NCBI RefSeq assembly: GCF_007678455.1
Contig: NZ_VEEP01000006.1
Location: 1-64,000 of the forward strand
Length of the DNA: 64,000 nt
Origin: Cytobacillus oceanisediminis 2691
Lineage (GTDB): Bacteria; Bacillota; Bacilli; Bacillales; Cytobacillaceae
Reading direction: 5' to 3'
Below the pieces are notes generated by a model, which did not search any database, was not told where the DNA came from, and was given only the letters and a program-made list of their open reading frames with translations. This document shows, in pieces, positions 7,459-15,393 of the stretch (position 1 is the first letter of the stretch; the number at the start of each line of letters is the position of its first letter). A program made the translations under genes and the position numbers.

Positions 7459-8790
7459 ATGGGAAGCTTAAAAGGTAAAGATACACTCACAATCGGTTTA
7501 ATGTTATTTGCATTATTTTTTGGAGCAGGGAATCTGATTTTCCCGCCATTTTTAGGGCAGGAAGCAGGAGCGAACTTCTGGCCGGCCATGCTTGGTTTTG
7601 TCGTGACCGGGGTTGGGCTGCCGTTGTTGACGGTCGTTGTCATTTCAATGGCAAAGGGCGGCGTAAAAGAAATCGGGTCAAGGGTCCATCCTGTTTTTGC
7701 AGTTGTTTTCAGCGCTGCAGTATACTTGTCGATTGGACCGTTTTTCGGGATTCCGCGAAGCGCCAATGTTGCTTTTGAAATGTCCGTCAAGCCATTCCTG
7801 GCAGAGGGCGGTTCGCATACGACTGTCCTCTTGCTTTTCACAGTTGCGTTTTTTGCACTTGTTTACTGGGTGACATTGAATCCATCAAAAATGGTTGAGC
7901 GGATTGGGAGCATTTTAACGCCTGTTTTGCTCGCTGCCATCGTTCTGCTGGTACTCGGCAGCTTTTTCAAACTGGACGGATCATTTGGAGCTGTCTCTGA
8001 AAAATACACCGCTGCACCATTTGCCACAGGTTTCCTTGAAGGGTACCTGACAATGGATACCATTGCGGCGCTGGCATTCGGCATCATTGTCGTAGGAGCT
8101 GTCCAGCAGAAAAAGGCGCTGGAACGCAAACAGATTGTAAGGGAAACATTAAAAGCAGGCATCATTGCCGGAATTGGCCTGGCTTTTGTCTATGTAACAG
8201 TCGGCCTGATGGGAGCAAAGATGGCTTCGGGAGGTCAATTCGAAAATGGCAGTGAGATTTTAACAGCTTCTGCGAAGTTGATGTTCGGTGTACCGGGCAT
8301 GCTGCTGTTAGGATTGATTGTGACTCTTGCCTGCTTTACGACTGCTGTTGGTCTTGTAGCGGCAACCAGCCAATTTTTCAACAAGATGATGCCACAGGTG
8401 CCTTATAAGGTGTTCGCCTTGTCTGTGACATTGGTCAGCTTGCTAATCGCAAACCTTGGCTTAAACCAGATCATTTCGATTTCAGTACCTGTTTTGATCG
8501 TTCTATATCCAATCACGATCGTTCTAGTCATCCTTTCTTTCCTTGAGCGCTTTTTCAAAGGAGCGCGAGGGGTCTATGTCGGAGCTGTTTTTGCCGCTGG
8601 AATGGTCAGTGTCATAGATGGATTGAAAACATTTGGCGTTGAATCAGATGCACTGATGGCTCTTCTTCAATCGCTTCCGCTTTATGCAGAAGGTCTGGGC
8701 TGGCTTCTGCCTGCTCTGGTCGGCGGCCTGGCTGGATGGATATTGGACAAGCTTCTTCCTTCCAAAGGTTTAAATCCCGCATCTGAGTAA
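7459..8790 (+). CDS. brnQ: Branched-chain amino acid transporter BrnQ
   Basis: 443 residues of the LIVCS (BrnQ) sodium-coupled carrier family, which imports leucine, isoleucine and valine. The N terminus KDTLTIGLMLFALFFGAGNLIFPP is the family signature. About twelve hydrophobic segments are visible along the length. I chose the ATG at 7459 because AGGAGGA lies 9 bases before it; the upstream in-frame ATG at 7426 has no ribosome site. A T-box leader controls it, so expression should rise when the cognate tRNA is uncharged. A terminator follows at 8827. Confidence 0.95.
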   Translation: MGSLKGKDTLTIGLMLFALFFGAGNLIFPPFLGQEAGANFWPAMLGFVVTGVGLPLLTVVVISMAKGGVKEIGSRVHPVFAVVFSAAVYLSIGPFFGIPRSANVAFEMSVKPFLAEGGSHTTVLLLFTVAFFALVYWVTLNPSKMVERIGSILTPVLLAAIVLLVLGSFFKLDGSFGAVSEKYTAAPFATGFLEGYLTMDTIAALAFGIIVVGAVQQKKALERKQIVRETLKAGIIAGIGLAFVYVTVGLMGAKMASGGQFENGSEILTASAKLMFGVPGMLLLGLIVTLACFTTAVGLVAATSQFFNKMMPQVPYKVFALSVTLVSLLIANLGLNQIISISVPVLIVLYPITIVLVILSFLERFFKGARGVYVGAVFAAGMVSVIDGLKTFGVESDALMALLQSLPLYAEGLGWLLPALVGGLAGWILDKLLPSKGLNPASE

Positions 8791-8826
8791 CCTGATGACT
8801 GGCAGGTAAATTGTATATGAAGGCAC

Positions 8827-8863
8827 AAAAGCTGTACAGATTTAACTCTGTACAGCTTTTTTT
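8827..8863. terminator. Terminator after brnQ
   Basis: Perfect stem AAAAGCTGTACAG/CTGTACAGCTTTT with a 7-nt loop, then further T residues. The A tract on the left lets it work in both directions. Confidence 0.9.
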
Positions 8864-9021
8864 ACGGCTTAGATTCGACTTTCTTCCTGACCGCAATATT
8901 CCCATGTTGATCCCGTCATGAATCTTCCCATCTCTATGAACTCCTGCATCATCCTGCCTTCGAACTGAATTGATTTTAGCAATGAAAAACCTGCTGCAAG
9001 TTTAGTCAGAGAGTAAAAAGG

Positions 9022-9027
9022 TATAAT
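9022..9027 (+). promoter_or_regulatory. Candidate -10 element of the FrnE-like gene
   Basis: TATAAT at 9022-9027, 43 bases before the start codon. The -35 region (around 8999-9006, TTTAGT) is a poor match. Confidence 0.45.
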
Positions 9028-9070
9028 CCAAACAAACCCTAACACTGTTAAGAATATGGAGGAGGCTGCT

Positions 9071-9703
9071 ATGACACTGAAAATCAAAATTTATTCAGAC
9101 TATGTTTGACCATTCTGTTTTTTGGCGGAGTTTCCGCTGAAGGAAGCCATCGATGGGAAGGATGTCGAACTTGAATGGATGCCTTTTGAATTAAGGCCCT
9201 ATCCGAACAAAACGTTAAAGCCTGAGGAACATTACCTGCAAAGCACCTGGAAGCAATCTGTTTATCCTATGGCTGAGCGGATGGGGGTGGAGATTGTCCT
9301 TCCCGATGTATCTCCCCAGCCGTACACACACCTTGCATTTGAGGGATATCAGTATGCGAAGGAGCATGGAAAAGGAAACGAGTATAATGACCATATGCTC
9401 AGGGCATTTTTCCAGAGGGGGTTAGATATTGGGAACCTTAAGGTTTTGACAATGCTTGCCGGTGAAGTTGGTCTCGATCAAGATGAATATCGTCACGCGC
9501 TCGAAACCCGTAAGTATAAAGAGGCTCATCAACAAGCACTGGATCATGCTTATAACGAGGTGGACATCACTGCTGTTCCGACGTTCATCGTTGGAGACAG
9601 GGTCGTTCCGGGGATGAGGTCGAAAGAAGCACTGGAACAAATTATCCTCTCAGAAATGGACGACCCCAATGAAGGAATGTCCTGTGGAATGGATAGGTGT
9701 TAA
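9071..9703 (+). CDS. DsbA/FrnE-family thiol oxidoreductase with in-frame UGA at the first catalytic Cys (candidate selenoprotein)
   Basis: Starts at ATG 9071 after GGAGGAGG. The reading is MTLKIKIYSDYV, then TGA (codon 13, 9107-9109), then PFCFLAEFPLKEA. Homologues have the active site CPFC here, so the UGA replaces exactly the N-terminal nucleophilic Cys while the second Cys (codon 16) is kept. The frame stays open for 197 codons after the UGA, with the cis-proline loop TAVPTF (Pro170) and a C-terminal Cys pair at 205 and 210. A 12-bp stem with a GUU loop follows 20 nt after the UGA, as expected for a bacterial SECIS. If Sec is inserted the product is 210 residues, a cytosolic two-domain thioredoxin fold. 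The alternative is a recent nonsense mutation, or a base error, in an otherwise intact gene. Confidence 0.8.
9118..9144 (+). promoter_or_regulatory. Candidate bacterial SECIS hairpin
   Basis: GGCGGA (9124-9129) pairs with UCCGCU (9133-9138) around the loop GUU. The stem continues with six U-rich pairs (9118-9123 with 9139-9144), giving 12 pairs counting G-U. The apical loop begins with G and lies 20 nt after the UGA. This matches the known requirements for SelB-dependent elements: short loop, G at loop position 1 or 2, 16-37 nt from UGA. Confidence 0.6.
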
Positions 9704-9706
9704 TGC

Positions 9707-9738
9707 AAAAAGAGGCAGCTGATCGGCTGCCTCTTTTC
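9707..9738. terminator. Bidirectional terminator
   Basis: AAAAGAGGCAGC/GCTGCCTCTTTT stem between the convergent FrnE-like and MMPL genes. Confidence 0.9.
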
Positions 9739-9740
9739 CA

Positions 9741-12700
9741 TTATGCTCTTTTAAACGGCCACCAGTTTGCTTCGCCAAAGTTCTTCACAAGAACCGGGAT
9801 GAACAGCGGCAGCATGATGAACGCGTACAGGAATAATCCCGCAAGGAGGATTGATGCGATTTGCAGCAACGACATCATTCCCGAAGGCATCATCGCGGCG
9901 AAAGTTCCGCCGAGAATGACGGCTGCCGAGATGATGACCGTTCCCATCTTTTTCATCGAAAGCAGCATTGCCTCTGAGATGGACAAATCCTTATATTCAT
10001 TGAAACGGTCCATCAGGAAGATACTGTAGTCGACACCAAGGGCAACCAGGATGACAAAGGCGAAAAACGGTACCGCCCAGCTGATCCCTGAGTATCCGAG
10101 AATATCGACATAGATCACTTCATTGATCGCCATTGAAGTATAATACGTTAATATCAATGAGCCGATAATGTAAATCGGCATGATGATGGAGCGGAACAAG
10201 AATACAAGGATGATACCAATGCCAAGCAGCATCAAAATCACTGTGCGGGTATAATCCTGGCCAGACATCGTGTCGAGATCCGCATTCGTGCTTGTTATCC
10301 CGCCGACGGCTACATCTGCATTTTCAAGCTTCGTCCCTTTCGTTGCACGCTCAACGGCTTCCTTAAGTTCAGGAATCTGTGCCATCGCTTTGTTTGAGTA
10401 AGGATTTGCTTCAAAAATGACATCCATCGTCATGACTTTTCGGTCTTTTGAAAAATAGACATCAAATACCTGGGCGAAGTCCTCACTTTCAAGCACATCC
10501 TCAGGCAGGTAAAAACCATTGGAATCAGTTTTGGCCAGGCCGTTCAGATATTCCTGAGCGGAACCAAGTCCTTCAGAAACCTGATTCAGCCCATCAGTGC
10601 TCTGACTGAGTCCGTCCGTGAGCTGACCTAACTGAGTACCCAATCCGCCAAAACCAGCCAGAAGCTGCTGTTGGCCCGCATTGATTCCAGTCAAGCCATT
10701 TGTCAGCTTAGGGAAATTATCGACGATTTTCCCCTGTCCGTCAGCAAGCTGATTCAATCCTGCCTGCTGCTGTTCGATGCCGTCGATCAACTGTTGGAGT
10801 CCCGGGCCGAAATTTGCTTGTTGTGCCAAGGCTCCGGCAAAGGCTTCATTTGCTTTTGCCATGCCGCCTGTAAGCTGCGGCAGTACCTCATTAAGTTGAT
10901 CCAGACCTGCTGAAGCTTTTGCCAGTTCAGTCTGCATGTATTGCAGCTGTCCTTTAATTTGATGATAGTTTTGGTCTGCTTTCAATGTCTGGTCTCTATT
11001 TTCCAAATAGCCGAATAGCTGGCCATTTGCTTCTGATATTCCGCCAGACAGTTTTGCAATTCCGCCCCCGGCCTCTGTATATCCCGCCTCAAGCTGTGCC
11101 AGGCCAGCCTGCATCTCCACATACCTGGATTGCAGCTGTTTATAGCCGGCGAGCAATTCTTCAGCCCCGGACTTTGCTTCTGTTAATCCTGCCTGAATCT
11201 GATCAGACCCCGCAGAACCCTTGCGAATGCCATCCTCAATTTTGCCAAGGTTGGTCTGGATTTCGCCAAGACCTGACTTAATTGCAGTTGTTCCATTGAT
11301 CAATTCGTTTATGCCGTCAGCAGCCCCTTCCAATTCGGGTGCTGACTTTGACAATTCAGTTTCAGCCTCATTGAGGCCATCGCTGATTTTATCCAGGCCT
11401 TCCTTTCCTTCACCCAGTCCTGAACCGAGTGTTTCGGCCTGTTTGGAGACGAAGAAGTCTTCGATTGGCTCTCCTGTTGGCCTTGTGACCGAACGAACTG
11501 TATCGACCATGTCGACTTTTTTCAGCTCGGTGCTGATTTTTTCAGCGAGTTCAATGTATTCAGCCGAGTCCATTCTTTCGTCATTTTTCAAGATGATTTG
11601 TGTTGGCATCGATTCGCCTGGGCCGAAACTGCCGGCAATCGCATTAAACGCCTTAATCGAGTTTACATCTCCGCTGATTTCATCCAGTGAGTTGTAACTC
11701 AGATCCCCATCATAAGCCACCAAAAACGGCACACATACTGCAGCAACAATCAGCAGGCTCAGGAATGGGCGTGCCAGTGAGAATCTTCCGACAGTGCCCC
11801 ATAACTTGCTTTCACCATGCTCTGCGCTTTGTTTTGAAGGCCAGAATATCTTTTGGCCTAATAACGCCATGAAAAACGGGACAATAGTGAATAATCCGAC
11901 CAAAAGCATGGCGACTCCGATTGCTACGGCAGCCGCGGATTGATATAAAATGAATTGTGAGAAGCCAATGGCGGCAAAGCCGATCATAACTGCTATCCCG
12001 CTAAAAAATACTGTGCGCCCTGCATTTTTATAGGTAGCGACAATCGCAGCAGGGACACTTTCTTGATGCGTGAGCTCTTCCTTAAAACGGCTGAGCAGCA
12101 AAATACAGTAGTCCGTTCCAATCCCGAACAATACGGCCACAAGGAAAATCTGCGTATAGTTTGAGAGCGGAAAATCAAATTGGTCAACTAACACCGATAC
12201 AATCGACTGTGAAACCAGGTATGCCATACCGACTGTAAGCAATGGAATGACCGGAGCGATGACGGACCTGAATACAAGGAGAAGGACGACAAGAATAAAG
12301 ACGACCGTAATTCCTTCCGTCTTTTTCAATCCTTCTTCCGAACTGGTCATTAAATCTTCGTTGATCAGCCACTGGCTCGTATAGTAGTGGTCGACGTCAA
12401 CATCCTCAATTGTGTCATAGAGCAGCTTCCTTACTTCAGCCGGTTCGCGGTCATTCCAGCTGACCGTTACCGAGGACAGGATTGACTTTCCATCTTCAGA
12501 GACAAGCTGTTCTTTCAGGCTTTCCTCATTGAAGTGTGTCAAGATATCCGTGATCCCGATTTCCTCGCGATTCTTTTCAAGTTCACGGATTGCGTTTTCC
12601 GCTTCCTTGATTTCTGCTGCTGTCAATTTTTTCTCGCTGTGGAAGACAAGTGCGACCTGTGTCTCATCGCCTCCGCCCTCCTGCTCCCTGACCTCATCCA

Positions 12701-12860
12701 TAATTTTGCCAGCGAGTGTCGAGGAGTATTCGTCAGGCACGGTGATCTGCCCTTTTTCCCGGACAAGTTCTGCCATATTCGGTGCAGCCATGAACAGACC
12801 TGCAGCCACCAGAATCCATGCAATAATGACTAACCATTTCTGCTTGATAATGAAGTTCAC
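9741..12860 (-). CDS. MMPL/RND-type exporter
   Basis: 1039 residues, an RND-superfamily transporter with two MMPL halves. The N-terminal half has one membrane segment, a soluble domain, then a block of about five segments (near residues 180-360, including GIGTDYCILLLSRFKEE). The second half mirrors it (GVDYSIFLMDRFNEYK near 945). Between them, residues about 470-790 form a long Gly/Leu/Gln-rich coiled-coil-like stretch with many short repeats, typical of Gram-positive YhgE/YdgH-like exporters. The start is GTG after GGGTGG, two bases after the stop of the MarR gene, so the two are co-transcribed. It probably exports lipids or amphiphilic toxins; the substrate is unknown. Confidence 0.9.
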   Translation of the reverse strand: MNFIIKQKWLVIIAWILVAAGLFMAAPNMAELVREKGQITVPDEYSSTLAGKIMDEVREQEGGGDETQVALVFHSEKKLTAAEIKEAENAIRELEKNREEIGITDILTHFNEESLKEQLVSEDGKSILSSVTVSWNDREPAEVRKLLYDTIEDVDVDHYYTSQWLINEDLMTSSEEGLKKTEGITVVFILVVLLLVFRSVIAPVIPLLTVGMAYLVSQSIVSVLVDQFDFPLSNYTQIFLVAVLFGIGTDYCILLLSRFKEELTHQESVPAAIVATYKNAGRTVFFSGIAVMIGFAAIGFSQFILYQSAAAVAIGVAMLLVGLFTIVPFFMALLGQKIFWPSKQSAEHGESKLWGTVGRFSLARPFLSLLIVAAVCVPFLVAYDGDLSYNSLDEISGDVNSIKAFNAIAGSFGPGESMPTQIILKNDERMDSAEYIELAEKISTELKKVDMVDTVRSVTRPTGEPIEDFFVSKQAETLGSGLGEGKEGLDKISDGLNEAETELSKSAPELEGAADGINELINGTTAIKSGLGEIQTNLGKIEDGIRKGSAGSDQIQAGLTEAKSGAEELLAGYKQLQSRYVEMQAGLAQLEAGYTEAGGGIAKLSGGISEANGQLFGYLENRDQTLKADQNYHQIKGQLQYMQTELAKASAGLDQLNEVLPQLTGGMAKANEAFAGALAQQANFGPGLQQLIDGIEQQQAGLNQLADGQGKIVDNFPKLTNGLTGINAGQQQLLAGFGGLGTQLGQLTDGLSQSTDGLNQVSEGLGSAQEYLNGLAKTDSNGFYLPEDVLESEDFAQVFDVYFSKDRKVMTMDVIFEANPYSNKAMAQIPELKEAVERATKGTKLENADVAVGGITSTNADLDTMSGQDYTRTVILMLLGIGIILVFLFRSIIMPIYIIGSLILTYYTSMAINEVIYVDILGYSGISWAVPFFAFVILVALGVDYSIFLMDRFNEYKDLSISEAMLLSMKKMGTVIISAAVILGGTFAAMMPSGMMSLLQIASILLAGLFLYAFIMLPLFIPVLVKNFGEANWWPFKRA

Positions 12861-12861
12861 T

Positions 12862-13317
12862 TTATTCCACCCTGCTCTTTCTTTCTATTAAAATTTCATT
12901 TAGTTTGTCGTACGTCTTAAGGAACTGGATGATTTCATCCTGATCGAACCTGGTAATAATCGATTCCACCAGGGCCTGGATCCGCTCCTCCGTTTTTTGG
13001 AATAGTTCATTTCCCTTGTCAGTCAAAGTCAGATAGACCAATCGACGGTCATTTTCATCCCTTGTTCTTAGGATAAGCCCCTTTTCCCACAAACGCGTGA
13101 TGATGGCGGTGATCGCGCTTTTTTTGACATCGAATACTTCAGCCAGCTCCGAGGATGTACATGAACCCACTTTGTTGATGTAGCGCAATGTATAGTGCTG
13201 GTCGTTCGTCAAGTCCGAACCGATTTCTTCCTTGACCATCCCCTCGGCAATCTTGTTCACCGAAAAGGAAACATGGATATAGTGATCCACTAAATCCTTG
13301 ACAGATTTATCATACAT
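12862..13317 (-). CDS. MarR-family regulator
   Basis: 151 residues with the MarR winged helix core (LTNDQHYTLRYINKVGSCTSSELAEVF, then KKSAITAIITRLWEKGLI and the wing RTRDENDRRLVYLTLTDKG). I chose the ATG at 13317 because AAGGCGAGGTG lies about 12 bases before it; the longer frame to 13347 begins within that site. It is the first gene of a two-gene operon with the MMPL exporter. A palindrome just upstream is the likely operator, so it should repress its own exporter operon and respond to a ligand. Confidence 0.93.
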   Translation of the reverse strand: MYDKSVKDLVDHYIHVSFSVNKIAEGMVKEEIGSDLTNDQHYTLRYINKVGSCTSSELAEVFDVKKSAITAIITRLWEKGLILRTRDENDRRLVYLTLTDKGNELFQKTEERIQALVESIITRFDQDEIIQFLKTYDKLNEILIERKSRVE

Positions 13318-13355
13318 ATTTATGTAGACACCTCGCCTTAAAGTCATTCTATTAT

Positions 13356-13382
13356 TTAATAGTTAAACTGTTTAACTATTAA
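13356..13382. promoter_or_regulatory. MarR operator palindrome
   Basis: Arms TTAATAGTTAAAC and GTTTAACTATTAA are perfect reverse complements, 13 bp each, around a single central base at 13369. A further half site (GCTATTTAAC) follows. It lies 39 bp upstream of the MarR start codon. Confidence 0.85.
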
Positions 13383-13423
13383 GCTATTTAACTTTAATCC
13401 CATTTCATTTTGCTGTCAAGAAC

Positions 13424-13682
13424 AAAAAGCGCAAGCGCCTTGGTCAGCCCCGACAAGCGCTGGAGGGCCTGACAGTGAAGTCGTTCTTTGACTTCATTGG
13501 CAGGACCGAAATCGAAAAGTATAGCCGACTGCCCAGAAACGCAGAAACTGGAGACTCCGACAAAGAAGCGCTTTTTGCTTCTGCCGGCGGAGTTGAAGTT
13601 TCGGAGTTTCTAGGAGGCGACACTAGACAAGTGTCTCGAGGGGCTAGGCGCTGGAGCTGGATTATTCTCAAAGTGAATTTTA
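13424..13682. repeat. Dispersed repeat, long copy
   Basis: Begins AAAAAGCGCAAGCGCC and ends GGCTAGGCGCTGGAGCTGG followed by TCAAAGTGAATTTTATA. A shorter copy with the same ends and the same GAAGTCGTTCTTTGACTTC core hairpin is at 62583-62722. This copy carries about 120 extra bases (roughly 13511-13633) that form their own long imperfect hairpin (AGAAAC, AGAAACT, GAGACTCC against GGAGT, AGTTTC, AGTTTCT). Non-coding; it accounts for the gap between the MarR gene and cwlJ. Confidence 0.85.
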
Positions 13683-13699
13683 TACTTTCTTATCTCACA

Positions 13700-13732
13700 A
13701 AAAAATGACTGCCAAAATAAAATTGGCAGAAC
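13700..13732 (-). terminator. cwlJ terminator
   Basis: CTGCCAA/TTGGCAG stem followed on the minus strand by a T run, 3 bases after the cwlJ stop. Confidence 0.8.
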
Positions 13733-13733
13733 A

Positions 13734-14162
13734 TCAAAATGTATTATAGATGTTTTCACACTCTTCTCCTGTCGGCTCATAGAAACAGTGCAGCTTAAAA
13801 CGGCCGGCGAGCGGCTGGTTGTACCAGGTAGAAGGACAATCGCCCGGCGGCCGGAAATACCAGAGTGCGAATTTGGACGGCCATAGACGTTCGCCTTTCA
13901 CAGCCCGCCTCGCAAGCCTCTTTTCCACTTCCCTGGCTCTCTGGTAAAAATAACCCTTCTGGACAGCTTCAAATGCGTGCTCCTGATAAATCATCTGCGG
14001 AATCGTCCTTAGTCCGATAAAGTCAGAACAATTCCCCCGGATTCGGTTGATTCCTACGTTTCCGATCATCAGCATTCCCTGCTGGCCTTCCCCCTCACCC
14101 TCTGCCCTCAGAAGTCTCGCCAACAAACTGATATCCGCCTCTGTATGCTTCACAACTGCCAT
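13734..14162 (-). CDS. cwlJ: Spore cortex-lytic cell wall hydrolase CwlJ
   Basis: 142 residues, the same length as B. subtilis CwlJ and similar throughout. Features are LLARLLRAEGEGEGQQGML at the N terminus (the SleB/CwlJ hydrolase domain with the catalytic Glu), CSDFIGLRTI, YFYQRA and CENIYNTF at the C terminus. CwlJ sits in the spore coat and degrades cortex peptidoglycan during germination, notably after Ca-dipicolinate. There is no signal peptide, as expected for a protein assembled from the mother cell. In other bacilli the partner gerQ can be adjacent; here the next gene is a Gly/Tyr/Phe-rich protein instead, not a recognisable GerQ. Confidence 0.95.
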   Translation of the reverse strand: MAVVKHTEADISLLARLLRAEGEGEGQQGMLMIGNVGINRIRGNCSDFIGLRTIPQMIYQEHAFEAVQKGYFYQRAREVEKRLARRAVKGERLWPSKFALWYFRPPGDCPSTWYNQPLAGRFKLHCFYEPTGEECENIYNTF

Positions 14163-14238
14163 GGCAAAACCTCCGCTGTTTAATATTACATCTTATTTTC
14201 GGAAGGCTTGTGCTATCACATAATATTGTTTATCTCTG

Positions 14239-14535
14239 TCACCAAAAATATGGAGCATAGTATGGGTATGGCGCATAATATGGGTAACCAAATCCATATC
14301 CATACCCATAGAACGGACTGAACAGTGCTGCACCAAGCAATCCAGTGGCTAACCCTCCTAAAAATGGACCCCCGAAAAATGGTCCTCCCCAAAACGGTCT
14401 TCCGAAAAATGGCCTCCCAAAAAATGGCCTTCCGAAGCCAAACGGCCTGCCAAAGCCAAATCGGCCAAACCTTAGGTCATTTTGATTGAATGGCACCTGG
14501 CTGATTACACTTGAATACTGATTAGAAGCATCCAT
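14239..14535 (-). CDS. Gly/Phe/Tyr-rich coat-like protein
   Basis: 98 residues. A short polar N terminus (MDASNQYSSVISQV) is followed by repeated (F/R)GRPF and GGPF units, a hydrophobic GLATGLLGAALF patch near residue 70, and a Tyr/Pro-rich tail ending YYAPYFW. Low-complexity composition of this kind is common in spore coat or exosporium proteins. The start ATG follows GAGGAGG. It is upstream of cwlJ on the same strand, so possibly a shared mother-cell unit. No specific family is recognised. Confidence 0.75.
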   Translation of the reverse strand: MDASNQYSSVISQVPFNQNDLRFGRFGFGRPFGFGRPFFGRPFFGRPFWGGPFFGGPFLGGLATGLLGAALFSPFYGYGYGFGYPYYAPYPYYAPYFW

Positions 14536-14705
14536 TGTATTACCTCCTCTTTATTTCATGAATAGCTAAAATATCCCTTTTCCCAAAAGGTTACTAAAGA
14601 TTATGCAGAAGCACAGAAATTTCCTGGGTATTTATCCATATCCAAAAGAATTTCATAGGTATTTGTCCATTATTCGAGAAGAGCAGCTTCCCGTAATATC
14701 AAAGA

Positions 14706-14733
14706 ACATTTGGGCCAAAGACTGCATATAGTA
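14706..14733 (+). promoter_or_regulatory. Candidate SigK promoter
   Basis: AC at 14706-14707, 17 bp, then CATATAGTA at 14725-14733, matching the SigK pattern AC-N16/17-CATAnnnTA. It lies 31 bases before a GerPF-like start codon. Confidence 0.5.
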
Positions 14734-14762
14734 CCTCAAAGACGGAATAAGGATGAAAAGCT

Positions 14763-15032
14763 ATGCCAGTCACGATTAACCTCTTTTATTTCAAAGTTAA
14801 CAGCGTTTCGGGAAATGGCTCCATCACCATTGGCTCAGCCATCCATAACAGCCATACAGCAAATGATAAGTCCCAGGGAATGAATTCTTCATTTGGTGAT
14901 GCATCACCAACAGAAGCATTGATGGATAATGTCTATATTGATCCGGATTTAAATGATCAAGCTGCGATTGCGACAGCTGACTCCACCTATCAGGGCGTCC
15001 CTCTGGCCCCGGTTGATGAACCCATCATTTAG
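14763..15032 (+). CDS. GerPF/GerPA-family spore germination protein
   Basis: 89 residues with the family pattern: an N-terminal NLFYFKVNSVSGNGSITIG, then HNSHTANDKSQGMNSSFGD, and a variable acidic tail. GerP proteins affect coat permeability to germinants in Bacillus. The upstream ribosome site is weak (AAGGATGAAAAGCT). It is followed by a paralogue 94 bases on, and a SigK-like promoter precedes it, which suits late mother-cell expression. This is not the full gerPABCDEF operon, so these are extra copies. Confidence 0.85.
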   Translation: MPVTINLFYFKVNSVSGNGSITIGSAIHNSHTANDKSQGMNSSFGDASPTEALMDNVYIDPDLNDQAAIATADSTYQGVPLAPVDEPII

Positions 15033-15126
15033 TCTCTTTTTTACTAAAATGGTGGGTTCGTGTAAAAAAAGAATTTCAAAATGCAACATGCTTGTGCAGC
15101 ATTTAGTACTGATAAGGAGGTTTTCG

Positions 15127-15369
15127 ATGCCTTACCAAATTAATATTTTTAATATCAAAGTCAATGGAATCACTCAAAACGGAAACCTGGATGTTGGACC
15201 AACAGTCCATAATAGCCACACGGCAAACAGCAAGAACTTCGGCGTCAATTTTTCTCTCGGTGATTTCTCACCATCATCTTCTTTACAGAATACCGGGATT
15301 TTTGATCCGGATGTCAGCGATCAGGATCAGATTGCCAACCCTTCTGCTCCGATTGCGAATCAAATTTAA
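15127..15369 (+). CDS. GerPF/GerPA-family spore germination protein, second copy
   Basis: 80 residues, a paralogue of the preceding gene: INIFNIKVNGITQNGNLDVGPTV, then HNSHTANSKNFGVNFSLGD and the shared FDPDVSDQDQIAN (compare IDPDLNDQAAIA upstream). I placed the start at ATG 15127, after AAGGAGG; the longer frame lacks a site. The pair probably arose by tandem duplication. Confidence 0.85.
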   Translation: MPYQINIFNIKVNGITQNGNLDVGPTVHNSHTANSKNFGVNFSLGDFSPSSSLQNTGIFDPDVSDQDQIANPSAPIANQI

Positions 15370-15393
15370 AACCTTCATTGGGAGGGCCATGAC

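Noticed and set aside
8869-9087. 72-residue minus-strand frame with a hydrophobic start, ending at the brnQ terminator
   Set aside because: It overlaps the start and promoter region of the FrnE-like gene, has no good ribosome site, and matches no family I know.
9071-9109. Reading the FrnE-like gene from a start after the UGA (TTG at 9122)
   Set aside because: It would drop the whole active site and first strand, and no ribosome site precedes it; the ATG at 9071 with GGAGGAGG is far better.
13475-13708. 77-codon open frame
   Set aside because: It lies in the palindromic repeat element, and part of its sequence recurs in the other repeat copy at 62583.
14239-14535. GerQ as partner of CwlJ
   Set aside because: The protein lacks GerQ features; it is only Gly/Phe/Tyr-rich low complexity.
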